Origin: Novosphingobium sp.
Lineage (GTDB): Bacteria; Pseudomonadota; Alphaproteobacteria; Sphingomonadales; Sphingomonadaceae
NCBI GenBank assembly: GCA_019510335.1
Contig: JAEKKO010000039.1
Span: 1-34,207, forward strand
Length of the DNA stretch: 34,207 bases
Direction: 5' to 3'
The notes beneath the pieces were generated by a model, which ran no database searches, was not told where the DNA came from, and saw only the letters and a list, made by a program, of their open reading frames with translations. The translations under genes and the position numbers were made by a program. Shown here piece after piece: positions 1 to 7,520 of the stretch; the stretch's first letter is position 1, and the number at the start of each line of letters is the position of its first letter.

Positions 1-1061
1 GTCACCTCGCGGATGCGGTACTCGTCGCGGACCATGTCGATGGTCTTGGCGTCGAAGATCTGCACCGCCACGCGCTGCGGTTGCTTCATCACCTCGCGCC
101 CGTACTTGGCGTACGTGTAATTCCGCATATCGGCGCCCTCGTCGATGAAGCGCTTGCCCTCCATGTTGACGACGATGCCGATCGGGTACGAATGCTTCTG
201 GAAATTGTCGAGGATCACCCGGTCGCCGTAGGGCGGTGCCGAGATGTCCCACTGCACCGCATGGCAGCTCGACCAGCCGCCGTGCGGGCGCGCGCCGATC
301 TTCAGCGCGGCGTTGATGCCGTCGCCGGTGTTATGCTGCGTGCCACGGACCCGGCACAGCTCCCACCCGGCACCGAGGTAGCGGACGCGCATCTCGGGGT
401 TGGATTCGAACCCGCCGCAAGCCAGAACCACCGCTTTGCCAGCAATGTCCTCGTAGCCGTCCGGGCCGAACGCGCGGACGCCGACGACGGCGCCCTTCCG
501 GTCTTGCAGCAGTTCGCGCAAGCCGGTCTCGTAGCGGATGGTGATGCCCATCCGCTCGCACGCCTGCACCAGCATGTCGACCAGGCCCCAGCCGCCGCCG
601 ACCGCCTCGATGTTCACGCCGCCGTAAAAGTGGTGCTTGCCCTCGATCTTGAAGGATTGGCGGCCGAACATCGGGATGAAGCGGATCTTGTGCTTGCGCA
701 TCCACCGCATCGTGTTGCGCGAATCGTCGATGAGGATGTTGGCGAGGTCCTCGTCGGCGTTGTTCTCGGTCACCCGCATGAGGATTTCCATGAACGTTTT
801 GGCCGAGAGCGGCGGGAGGTTGCCGATCGAGGCGTATTCGCCCTCGGTCATGTCGTCGAGGATGTCCTGGCGCAAGTCCTCGACGCCGTCGTGGCAGAAG
901 CGGAAGCCGCCGGCGGTGAAGGTCGAGTTGCCGCCGCGGTCCTCGAGCGTGGCCTTTTCGAGCACCAGCACCTTGGCACCCTGCTCGGCCGCCGAGAGCG
1001 CGGCGCAGAGGGCGGCGTTGCCGGCTCCGACCACGATCACGTCCCACGTCTGCTCGGCCAT
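1..1061 (-). CDS. TcuA/CobZ-like FAD-dependent dehydrogenase (3' end outside window)
   Basis: Translating the minus strand from the ATG at 1061 gives an unbroken frame of 353 codons that runs off the left edge. The start has GGAGG five bases upstream. The N-terminus shows a Rossmann FAD motif (VVGAGNAALCAA, residues 10-21), an EKA acidic strand end near residue 37, then GGNSTFTAGGFRF, and later AVVLACGGFESNPEMR and the sequence HNTGDGIN. This is the fumarate reductase/succinate dehydrogenase flavoprotein superfamily, closest in style to tricarballylate dehydrogenase TcuA and CobZ. Known members are about 480 residues, so roughly a quarter is missing. It follows a PrpF-like isomerase, which suggests oxidation of a small tricarboxylic or unsaturated dicarboxylic acid; the substrate is inferred. 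A palindromic operator lies 61 bases upstream of the start. An opposite-strand frame here (81-1076) is a shadow. Confidence 0.85.
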   Translation of the reverse strand, partial: MAEQTWDVIVVGAGNAALCAALSAAEQGAKVLVLEKATLEDRGGNSTFTAGGFRFCHDGVEDLRQDILDDMTEGEYASIGNLPPLSAKTFMEILMRVTENNADEDLANILIDDSRNTMRWMRKHKIRFIPMFGRQSFKIEGKHHFYGGVNIEAVGGGWGLVDMLVQACERMGITIRYETGLRELLQDRKGAVVGVRAFGPDGYEDIAGKAVVLACGGFESNPEMRVRYLGAGWELCRVRGTQHNTGDGINAALKIGARPHGGWSSCHAVQWDISAPPYGDRVILDNFQKHSYPIGIVVNMEGKRFIDEGADMRNYTYAKYGREVMKQPQRVAVQIFDAKTIDMVRDEYRIREV

Positions 1062-1121
1062 CCTGCCCTCCGCTAGTTCGTCAAACCCATCCGTTCGCGG
1101 CCGTTAAGCGAGTGCCTCCAA

Positions 1122-1140
1122 ACTGTCAACAGTTGACAGT
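1122..1140. promoter_or_regulatory. Palindromic operator ACTGTCAACAGTTGACAGT
   Basis: This is a perfect inverted repeat, ACTGTCAAC-A-GTTGACAGT, lying between the stop of the PrpF-like gene and the start of the TcuA-like gene and centred about 70 bases before the latter's ATG. A near-identical copy lies at 3589-3607, at a similar distance from another start. The form is that of a dimeric repressor site. The regulator is not identifiable within the window. Confidence 0.6.
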
Positions 1141-2282
1141 CACGCGCGGTAGAGCACCGCGCCCTCGAACAGCCGGCGGGCGCTGCGGTAGACCGCGCCG
1201 TACTCGGCAATCATGGCGCCGTCAGGCCCGGCGCTGACGGCGGCGTCGACCAGGATCGTGCCCGAAGGGTGACCAATGCGGATTGCCCCCTCGCCGGCGC
1301 GGCACAGCGCGTGCGGAATCGTCCCCGGCACCCGCGCGGCGACGGCCAGGCCGATAGCTCCAGTGATCGGCACGGCGCGGTGCGGCTGGCCGACCGAGAT
1401 CATGCGGATGGCGATGTCCATCTTGTCAGCCGCGAGCATGCGGCCCGACAGCGTCGGCGTGTCGAGCGGCGCGGCGACCACCGCCACTTTCGGGATCGCT
1501 CCGATCCGCCCGGCGGCGTTCAGGTCCGGCGTGAGGCCCATCCGCACCGACCCGGCGCGGCGGATCGCCTCGAGCCGCTCGAGCAAGGCGGCGTCGCGCT
1601 CGATCGCGTCGGGCAGCTCGGCGCCGGTCAACCCGAGGTCCGCGGCGGCGACGAACACCGCCGGATTGGCCGCATCGACGCACGAGGCGCGGATTGTCCC
1701 GAGCCTCGGGACCTCCAGTTCATCCACGGGCGATCCGCTAGGCAGCAGGCACCCGGTCTTGGCCCCGCCGGGATCGAGGAATTCGAGGCGGATTGGCGCG
1801 GCGGTCCCGGCGATGCCGTCAAGCGCCAGCTCGCCATTGGCGGCGAGGCGGCCATCCTCGACGGGAAAGCGCGCGACGATGATCTTGCCGGTGTTGGTGT
1901 TGTGGATTCGCACCACGGCCTCACCGTCGGCCGGGGCGGCGGCCAGGCCCTCCTCGATCGCAAACGGGCCGATCGCGGAGGACATGTTGCCGCAGTTGCC
2001 GGCGAAATCGACCGTCGTGTCGCTTACCCCGACTTGGGCGAAGGTGTAGTCGACGTCGGCATCTGCCCGGCTCGGCGGGGCGACGATGCACACTTTCGAC
2101 AGCGATGAGAGCCCGCCGCCCATCCCATCGAGCTGACGCCCGTGCGGATCGGGCGAGCCCATCGCAGCGAGGAACACAGCCGGCCACTCGGCGTGGTCAA
2201 CCGGCAAGTCCTCGGCCCGGAACACCAGCGCCTTCGACGTGCCGCCGCGCATGAACACGGCCGGGATCCGTTGGAGCTTCAT
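1140..2282 (-). CDS. PrpF / 4-oxalomesaconate tautomerase-family isomerase
   Basis: The protein is 380 residues from the ATG at 2282 (MKLQRIPAVFMRGGTSKAL). The opening FMRGGTSKA and the DFAGNCGNMSSAIGPF segment with its NCGNM motif mark the PrpF family, which has a diaminopimelate-epimerase fold. Its members shift double bonds in 2-methylaconitate, 4-oxalomesaconate or 3-methylitaconate. The length is normal for the family. The open frame extends 88 codons further upstream, but that part is the translated palindromic repeat at 2300-2546, so the family start is preferred. No good ribosome-binding site precedes it, perhaps because the repeat was inserted only about 20 bases upstream. The neighbours (TcuA-like flavoprotein, hydratase and CoA-transferases) fit unsaturated di- or tricarboxylate metabolism. 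The exact substrate is unknown. Confidence 0.85.
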   Translation of the reverse strand: MKLQRIPAVFMRGGTSKALVFRAEDLPVDHAEWPAVFLAAMGSPDPHGRQLDGMGGGLSSLSKVCIVAPPSRADADVDYTFAQVGVSDTTVDFAGNCGNMSSAIGPFAIEEGLAAAPADGEAVVRIHNTNTGKIIVARFPVEDGRLAANGELALDGIAGTAAPIRLEFLDPGGAKTGCLLPSGSPVDELEVPRLGTIRASCVDAANPAVFVAAADLGLTGAELPDAIERDAALLERLEAIRRAGSVRMGLTPDLNAAGRIGAIPKVAVVAAPLDTPTLSGRMLAADKMDIAIRMISVGQPHRAVPITGAIGLAVAARVPGTIPHALCRAGEGAIRIGHPSGTILVDAAVSAGPDGAMIAEYGAVYRSARRLFEGAVLYRA

Positions 2283-2299
2283 GCTACGGTGCGCGGGAA

Positions 2300-2546
2300 T
2301 TGGTTCACGCGGAGACGCGGGGACGCGGAGAAGTGAAGGGAAGCGAGTTGATCGCGCAGAGGCGCAGAGGCGCAGAGAGATCGCGCCCGCGGCGAAGCCG
2401 CCCTGCTCACCGAACGCAAAAAAGGTCTCAGCGTCTCGGCAATTTGAGGCGCCTTCGGCGCAGAACGGCCTCTCTGCGCCTCTGCGCCTCTGCGCGAGAA
2501 CAACTCTCTCCCCTTCTTCGCGCCTTCGCGGCTTCGCGTGAACCAA
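2300..2546. repeat. Large imperfect palindromic intergenic repeat with GCGCAGAG units
   Basis: This stretch fills the space between the epimerase and PrpF-like genes. The left arm begins TTGGTTCACGCGGAGACG and contains tandem GCGCAGAG octamers at 2354-2377. The right arm (about 2470-2546) is its imperfect reverse complement, ending CGCGTGAACCAA. The arms are about 75-80 bases around an 80-base centre that contains a smaller GCGCC/GGCGC hairpin. There is no transposase, and the frames crossing it are low-complexity. It resembles the TTCACGC-type interspersed repeats seen in many bacterial genomes. A related left end occurs at 10061. Confidence 0.75.
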
Positions 2547-2550
2547 TCGC

Positions 2551-3534
2551 TCACTTTGATTGCGCCTCGATCCAGGTGGTCAGGCGGCGGATGCCTTCTT
2601 CGACGCTGACCTCGGGCTCCCAGCCGAGCATGCGGCCGATCTTCTCGCGGCTGAGCTTGAGCGACGGGCTGCTGGTCGCCTTCACCGCGCCCGCCTCGTC
2701 GACGTACTCGGGCTGAAGGTCGCTGCCGGTCAGCTCGAGCAGGATCTCGGCGATGCGCTTGACCGTAGTCTCGACGCCGCTGACGACATTGAACGATTCC
2801 GCGGTGACCTCCGAGGCCATCGCCATGACATTGGCGCGGGCGACATCGGCGACGTGGATGTAGTCGTGGACCTCGCTGCCGTCGCCGGGCAGGGTCGGCC
2901 GCTCGCCGCGGCGGATGCGGTCATAGTTCTGGATGATGTAGAGGGCGTTGACGCCGCGGTAATGCTGGCGCTCACCGTACACCGTCGAATAGCGCAGCGC
3001 GACCGCGTCGATCCCGTGGCGCGCGGAGTAGAGCTTGCACAGCGCCTCACCGACCAGCTTGGTGCACGAGTAGAGCATCGAACCGGGCTGATAACAGGCG
3101 AGGTTGGCCGGCGCGTCCTCGTCGATGACGGTGTCGCCGGGTTCGCCGTAGACAGCGATCGACGACGAGAAGACGACCTTCTTCACCCCGGCGTAGCGGC
3201 ACGCCTCGAACACGTTGACCTGGCCCTCGACGTTGACCGCGAGCCCCAGCGGCGGGTTCTGCGACAGCGGCAGGGTCAGGAACCCGGCGATCGAGAACAC
3301 CCCGGCGGCGTCGGCAAACGCGTCATACAGCTCATTGATCCGGAGGATGTCGCCGCGCACGAGCGAGACGCGATCGTCGCCGTCGAGGTGGCGGACGGTC
3401 TCAGGCGTGCCGAGCGAGAAGTTGTCGAGCAGAACGACTTTGGCGGCGCCTTCGGCGAGCAGCCGGTCGGCGACGTGCGAGCCGATCAGGCTCGCCCCGC
3501 CAGTGATGACGAACCGGCCTCCATCGATCTTCAC
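2551..3534 (-). CDS. NAD-dependent epimerase/dehydratase (extended SDR)
   Basis: The protein is 327 residues from a GTG at 3534 (GTG AAG ATC GAT), preceded by AGGGAG; upstream codons in the same frame look non-coding. The nucleotide-binding motif is TGGASLIGSH (residues 11-20), and the catalytic Ser (SSSIAVYG, about 124) and YSCTK (Y155, K159) follow. This is the UDP-glucose 4-epimerase/nucleotide-sugar dehydratase type of extended SDR. In a catabolic cluster it may instead oxidise or epimerise a non-sugar substrate. The gene is read with the PrpF-like and TcuA-like genes. A palindromic operator at 3589-3607 sits 55 bases before the start, so a separate promoter is likely here. Confidence 0.8.
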   Translation of the reverse strand: MKIDGGRFVITGGASLIGSHVADRLLAEGAAKVVLLDNFSLGTPETVRHLDGDDRVSLVRGDILRINELYDAFADAAGVFSIAGFLTLPLSQNPPLGLAVNVEGQVNVFEACRYAGVKKVVFSSSIAVYGEPGDTVIDEDAPANLACYQPGSMLYSCTKLVGEALCKLYSARHGIDAVALRYSTVYGERQHYRGVNALYIIQNYDRIRRGERPTLPGDGSEVHDYIHVADVARANVMAMASEVTAESFNVVSGVETTVKRIAEILLELTGSDLQPEYVDEAGAVKATSSPSLKLSREKIGRMLGWEPEVSVEEGIRRLTTWIEAQSK

Positions 3535-3588
3535 GGGCGTCGCTCCCTTGCTGCCTGGGTCGGGCAAGCCATGAGAGGGAGGGCGCAA

Positions 3589-3607
3589 ACTGTCAACAGT
3601 TGACTAT
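3589..3607. promoter_or_regulatory. Second copy of the ACTGTCAAC palindrome
   Basis: The site reads ACTGTCAACAGTTGACTAT. It matches the perfect palindrome at 1122-1140 except for two bases at its right end, and it lies 55 bases upstream of the epimerase start. The matching position relative to two co-directional genes supports a real shared operator, probably a repressor site. Confidence 0.55.
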
Positions 3608-3638
3608 CTTCCCCCTCCAGGAAAGGGGCTTTGGTCGC

Positions 3639-4574
3639 TCACCTCTGATGCACCAGCGGCAGCCCCGGGCGGGGCCAGTCCAGGGCGATCAGGCGGCCGT
3701 AGCCGGACAGCGTCACGAACGCAGTGCGCAGGTCAGGTCCTCCGAAGCAGATGTTGGTGCAGTAGCGCTCGGGCGCTTTCCAGAACTCGATCAGCCCGCC
3801 CTCGGGCGCGAAGACGCTGATGCCGCCGTAGACGAGGGATGCGACGCAGATGTTGCCGTTGGCCTCGACCGCCAGCGAATCGAAGCGCTGGTAACCTTGC
3901 GGTCCGCCGACGAAATGGCCGCCGCTGGGCGAAGGCCACGCCTCCTTGGCGACCTCGCCGGGACCGACGATCGGCCATGACCAGAGGCGACCGGTCTCAG
4001 TTTCGGAAGCGTAAAGCGTCTTGCCGTCGGGCGAGAGGCCGACGCCATTGGGAGTGATCAGCGGGAACGCCGCCTCAGTGATGAACGATCCGTCCATCCG
4101 CGCGTAGAACACCGCGCCGCGGTCCATCAGCCGGTCGTAGCTCTTGCCATGGTCGGTGAACCAGAAGCCGCCGTCGTCGTCGAAGACGATGTCGTTGGGA
4201 CCCATGATCGGGACATCGCCGCAGTGTGTGTAGAGCACCTCGACGGCGCCGGTGGCGAGGTCGACGCGTTGGATGCTGCCGCCCGTGTAGGCATGGGCGC
4301 GGCCGTGCGGGCGGACGTAGCCGGTCTCCTCATAAACCCAGTTGAAGCCGCCGTTGTTGCAGACGTAGCACTTGCCGTCGGGGCCCAGCGCCGCGCCGTT
4401 GGGGCCGCCGCCGAGCTCGGCCGCGGTCTGCTTGGTGCCGTCCGGCAGCACCCGAATCAGCCGACCGCCCTCGATCTCGACCACTAGCACCGAGCCGTCA
4501 GCCATAGCGATCGGGCCTTCGGGGAAGCGCAACCCGGTGGTGATCTCGCGCTCAATGAGGTTCAGCAGCTTCAT
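3639..4574 (-). CDS. SMP-30/gluconolactonase/LRE-like protein
   Basis: The protein is 311 residues from ATG 4574. It is a six-bladed beta-propeller of the SMP-30/gluconolactonase family. Near the N-terminus is RFPEGPIAMADGSVLVVEIEG, with the metal-binding Glu in the FPEGP motif. Other signature segments are GGGPNGAALGPDGKCYVCNN, the metal-site GPNDIVFDDDGGFWFTD and the TPNGVGLSPDGKTLYASET strand. The family hydrolyses lactones or related esters with one divalent metal. There is no signal peptide, so it should be cytosolic. It is the last gene of the long minus-strand run starting at 9961 and could open a lactone formed by the nearby dehydrogenases or the Baeyer-Villiger enzyme; that link is inferred. 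Confidence 0.85.
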   Translation of the reverse strand: MKLLNLIEREITTGLRFPEGPIAMADGSVLVVEIEGGRLIRVLPDGTKQTAAELGGGPNGAALGPDGKCYVCNNGGFNWVYEETGYVRPHGRAHAYTGGSIQRVDLATGAVEVLYTHCGDVPIMGPNDIVFDDDGGFWFTDHGKSYDRLMDRGAVFYARMDGSFITEAAFPLITPNGVGLSPDGKTLYASETETGRLWSWPIVGPGEVAKEAWPSPSGGHFVGGPQGYQRFDSLAVEANGNICVASLVYGGISVFAPEGGLIEFWKAPERYCTNICFGGPDLRTAFVTLSGYGRLIALDWPRPGLPLVHQR

Positions 4575-4633
4575 TCAATCGACTCCCGCTCAATCCCTCC
4601 CCGGGGAGATCGAGATCGCCGCACCGACGGGGC

Positions 4634-5518
4634 CTACCCGTTGCACTTCTCGATCAGCTCGACGACCGCCGGGAAGTACTTGTCGCCGAGGCCTTGGTCC
4701 ACCGCGGCGCGATAGTATTCGGCGGCGAGACAGGGCAGGCGCGGGGTGACACCGGTCTGCTCAGCGAGCTCGATGGCGTAACCGAGATCCTTGAGCACGT
4801 AAGGCATCGGGAAGGCCTTCTCGGGGAAGGCGCGTGGGACCATCGCCTTCATCCCATGATTGCGCAGCGCGAAGCTGTCGCCCGAACCCTTCGACACGGC
4901 CTCGAGCAGCGTCTGCGGAGCGACGCCCGCGCGCTCGGCGACGACCATCATCTCGGCGAGCGCAGCGACATGCTCGAACAGCAGGGTATTGTTGATCAGC
5001 TTGACGACCTGGCCGCAGCCGACGTCACCGCAATGTGTGACGTCGCTGCCCATGTAGCGCAGCAGCGGCTCGATCTCCCCGTAAAGCGCGTCGGGCGCGC
5101 CGACCATGATGCTGAGCGTCCCTTCTTGCGCCGCCTGACGCGTGCGCGCGACCGGCGCATCGGCGAAGCGCAAGCCGTTGTTGGCGAGCTTGGCCGCGAC
5201 GCTGCGCGCATCGGCGACGCTGGTGGTCGAGAGATCGACGATCGTGGTGCCAGGACGGGCGTGGGCGGCCATCTCATCGCACACCGCGGCGACCTGCTTG
5301 CCGCCCGGGAGCGAAAGAAAAATCACCTCGGCTGCGGCAGCAACGGCTGCAACCGAAGCGGCTCGCTCGGCGCCCTCGGCGACGATCTCGTCGAGCGCGG
5401 CGGGGTTCATGTCGAAGGCGTGGACCGGCGCGCCGTGCTTGCCCACGACGTTGCGCGACATCGGCCCGCCCATCACGCCAAGGCCGATGAATCCGAGCAC
5501 AGGGGGAGTTTCAGCCAT
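4634..5518 (-). CDS. 3-hydroxyisobutyrate dehydrogenase-like NAD(P)-dependent oxidoreductase
   Basis: The protein is 294 residues from ATG 5518, six bases downstream of the SDR gene's stop. The N-terminal GFIGLGVMGGPMSRN (from residue 9) is the cofactor-binding motif of beta-hydroxyacid dehydrogenases. DAPVARTRQAAQEGTLSIMVGA corresponds to the substrate-binding region (usually DAPVSGG), and GCGQVVKLINN carries the catalytic Lys. The usual DAPVSGG is altered to DAPVART, so the substrate may differ from 3-hydroxyisobutyrate. Family members oxidise 3-hydroxyisobutyrate, tartronate semialdehyde or related hydroxyacids. It is co-transcribed with CoA-transferases and a hydratase, consistent with oxidation of a hydroxyacid made in the pathway. 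Confidence 0.85.
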   Translation of the reverse strand: MAETPPVLGFIGLGVMGGPMSRNVVGKHGAPVHAFDMNPAALDEIVAEGAERAASVAAVAAAAEVIFLSLPGGKQVAAVCDEMAAHARPGTTIVDLSTTSVADARSVAAKLANNGLRFADAPVARTRQAAQEGTLSIMVGAPDALYGEIEPLLRYMGSDVTHCGDVGCGQVVKLINNTLLFEHVAALAEMMVVAERAGVAPQTLLEAVSKGSGDSFALRNHGMKAMVPRAFPEKAFPMPYVLKDLGYAIELAEQTGVTPRLPCLAAEYYRAAVDQGLGDKYFPAVVELIEKCNG

Positions 5519-5524
5519 CGTCGG

Positions 5525-6277
5525 TCAATCCATCAACATGCCGCCGTTGACGTCGAGCGTGGTGCCGGTGATCCAGTTCGACGCGGGCGAGCAAAGAAAC
5601 AAAATGGCCTGGGCGATGTCCTCGGGCTGGCCGAAGCGGCCAAGGGGGACGCTACCATGGGCCTTGGGCGGCTCGCGACCGGTGACGTTCTGCCACATCG
5701 GCGTCTCGACCGGACCGGGGGCGATGATGTTGGCATAGACGCCGTGCTTGGCGCCGTCCTTCGCGGTCCACTTCATCAGCCCGTGCACCGCCGACTTGGC
5801 GGCGACGTACGCCGGGCCCGAGGCGACCCCGCCGATCTTGGCGGCAATCGAGCCGAGCGCGACGATCTTGCCGTAGCCCTGGCGCTGCATCACAGGGTAG
5901 ATCCGCCGCAGCGGGTTGACCACGCCCATGACGTTGACGCGCCAGATGCTCTCCCACTCGGCATCCGTCGAGTCGACGAGGTGGGTGTTGGCGATCGAGC
6001 CGGCGCACAGCACCAGCGCGTCGATCCGGCCGTGTTTGTTGACGACCTGGTCGACGATCGCGGCGGTCGCGTCGTCAGAGGTGACGTCGTAGCGCAGATA
6101 ATGGACTTTGGCATTGCCATCGAACGGATTGGCGTCGCCGATGTCGGTGGCGACCACGTTTGCGCCGGCGGCGAGAAACGTGCGCACCACCTCGCTGCCG
6201 ATGCCGCCTGCGGCGCCGGTGACCAGCGCGACCTGCCCGTCAAGCCGCGCCGGGCCGCTGATCGAAATGTTGGCCAT
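5525..6277 (-). CDS. Short-chain dehydrogenase/reductase
   Basis: The protein is 250 residues, the classical SDR length. The cofactor motif is TGAAGGIG (residues 20-27), followed by DV at 64-65 and CAG at 91-93. The catalytic tetrad is N115, S143, Y157 and K161 (GPAYVAAKSA). The C-terminal GTTLDVNGGMLMD ending is typical of FabG-like enzymes. An Asp at the end of the second beta strand (ATDIGD) points to NAD(H) preference. It lies between a CoA-transferase and the hydroxyacid dehydrogenase in a tight minus-strand operon. It would oxidise a hydroxy intermediate to a ketone, but the substrate cannot be read from the sequence. Confidence 0.9.
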   Translation of the reverse strand: MANISISGPARLDGQVALVTGAAGGIGSEVVRTFLAAGANVVATDIGDANPFDGNAKVHYLRYDVTSDDATAAIVDQVVNKHGRIDALVLCAGSIANTHLVDSTDAEWESIWRVNVMGVVNPLRRIYPVMQRQGYGKIVALGSIAAKIGGVASGPAYVAAKSAVHGLMKWTAKDGAKHGVYANIIAPGPVETPMWQNVTGREPPKAHGSVPLGRFGQPEDIAQAILFLCSPASNWITGTTLDVNGGMLMD

Positions 6278-6323
6278 GAAAACTTAGTCCTCCCAAGCTT
6301 TTGAAATCGCGGACGCACGGCCC

Positions 6324-7520
6324 TTAGTAGATAACCTTGTCGTCCTCGAGCGCCTGGCGTTCGGAGCGGGTCAGCCCGAGCAGCTCGCCATAGACGTAGT
6401 CCTCATGCTCGCCGAGCTTGGGCGTGCCGCGGGCGATGCCGATGTCGCCGCCTTTCGACAAGCGCATCGGCACCCCGACCGCAGCGCGCTCGCGGCCATC
6501 GGGCTCGCGCACGTCGACGATCGCGCGGCGCGCGTGGAGGTGCGGGTCGGCGACGAGCTCGGCGGCGCTCCACGAGGCGTGCGCGGCGATGCCGTCGGCC
6601 TGGAGGGCCGCGGCGGCGTCGTCGGCCGGGCGGGTGCGGGTCCATGCGGCTATGATGTCGTCGAGCGCAGCGCGGTTGGCGTGGCGCGCGGCCTCGGTGG
6701 CGAAGCGGGGATCGTCGGCGAGCTCCGACGCGCCGATCAGCTCGGCCAGCGCGCGCCATTCGGCGTCGCTCGCCACTGCCAGCGACAGCCACTTGTCGTC
6801 GCCCGCTGCGGGATAGACGCCGTGCGGCGCCATCCGTGGATGGTCGTTGCCAGTCCGGCCAGGCTCGCCCCCGGCCGCCGCAAGCAGCAGCGCTTCACCG
6901 AGCAGCGAGGACGCGACCTCGCGCGCGGCGACGTCGACCAGCGCGCCCTCGCCGGTCGCCTTGCGGCGATGGAGCGCGGCGAGCAAGGCGACCGCGGCAT
7001 TCATGCCGACGGTGTGGTCCATAACGTGGCGCATCTCGACCGGCGGACCGTCGGCAAACCCTGTCAGGTGGCCGAGCCCGCCCCACGCGCCGAACAGCGG
7101 GGCGTAGCCGGCGAAGTGCGAGTCCGGGCCGCTCTGCCCGGACGAAGAGACGGCGAGCACGATAATGTCGCACTTGACCTGCCGCAGCGCCTCGTAGCCG
7201 AGGCCGAGGCGATCGAGCACGCGCGGGCGGAAGCTCTCGGCGGCTACGTCCGACGCCGCCACCAGCCGCTTGGCCAGCGCGACACCTCCAGGGTGCTTGA
7301 GGTTGATCCGAACCGATAGCTTGTTCGAGGCGACCTGGTCGAACGTCGCCGGGCCCATCCGCCCGTAAACCGGGTGCGGCTTGCGGAAGATGTCCGGCCG
7401 CTGGGCGCTCTCGATCTTGATCACCTCGGCGCCGAGCTGCGACAGCAGGTGCGTGCAGAACGGCCCGGCATTGTGGACGGTGAAATCGGCGATACGGATG
7501 CCGGCGAGCGGGAGGGTCAT
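6324..7520 (-). CDS. CaiB/BaiF family III CoA-transferase, catalytic-type subunit
   Basis: The protein is 398 residues. The start is the ATG at 7520, which overlaps the stop of the upstream CoA-transferase by four bases (ATGA), so translation is probably coupled. It begins LPLAGIRIADFTVHNAGPFCTHLLSQLGAEVIKIE, the family's N-terminal signature. The nucleophilic Asp is present at residue 168 in HVMDHTVGM, matching the conserved position near 169 in the family. Family III enzymes move CoA between carboxylates through an aspartyl-CoA anhydride. The paired neighbour has Glu at this position, so the two may form a heteromer in the manner of benzylsuccinate CoA-transferase BbsEF. This is inference from gene order and residues. 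Confidence 0.9.
   Translation of the reverse strand: MTLPLAGIRIADFTVHNAGPFCTHLLSQLGAEVIKIESAQRPDIFRKPHPVYGRMGPATFDQVASNKLSVRINLKHPGGVALAKRLVAASDVAAESFRPRVLDRLGLGYEALRQVKCDIIVLAVSSSGQSGPDSHFAGYAPLFGAWGGLGHLTGFADGPPVEMRHVMDHTVGMNAAVALLAALHRRKATGEGALVDVAAREVASSLLGEALLLAAAGGEPGRTGNDHPRMAPHGVYPAAGDDKWLSLAVASDAEWRALAELIGASELADDPRFATEAARHANRAALDDIIAAWTRTRPADDAAAALQADGIAAHASWSAAELVADPHLHARRAIVDVREPDGRERAAVGVPMRLSKGGDIGIARGTPKLGEHEDYVYGELLGLTRSERQALEDDKVIY

Noticed and set aside
81..1076. 331-codon plus-strand frame at the left edge
   Set aside because: It lies antisense to the TcuA-like flavoprotein, whose own frame is open across the edge and contains clear FAD motifs.
2354..2377. Tandem GCGCAGAG units as a CRISPR array
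   Set aside because: Units are contiguous without spacers and form one arm of a larger palindrome; no cas genes are present.
4694..6304. 536-codon plus-strand frame
   Set aside because: It is antisense to the hydroxyacid dehydrogenase and SDR genes, has a low-complexity composition and has no recognisable domain.
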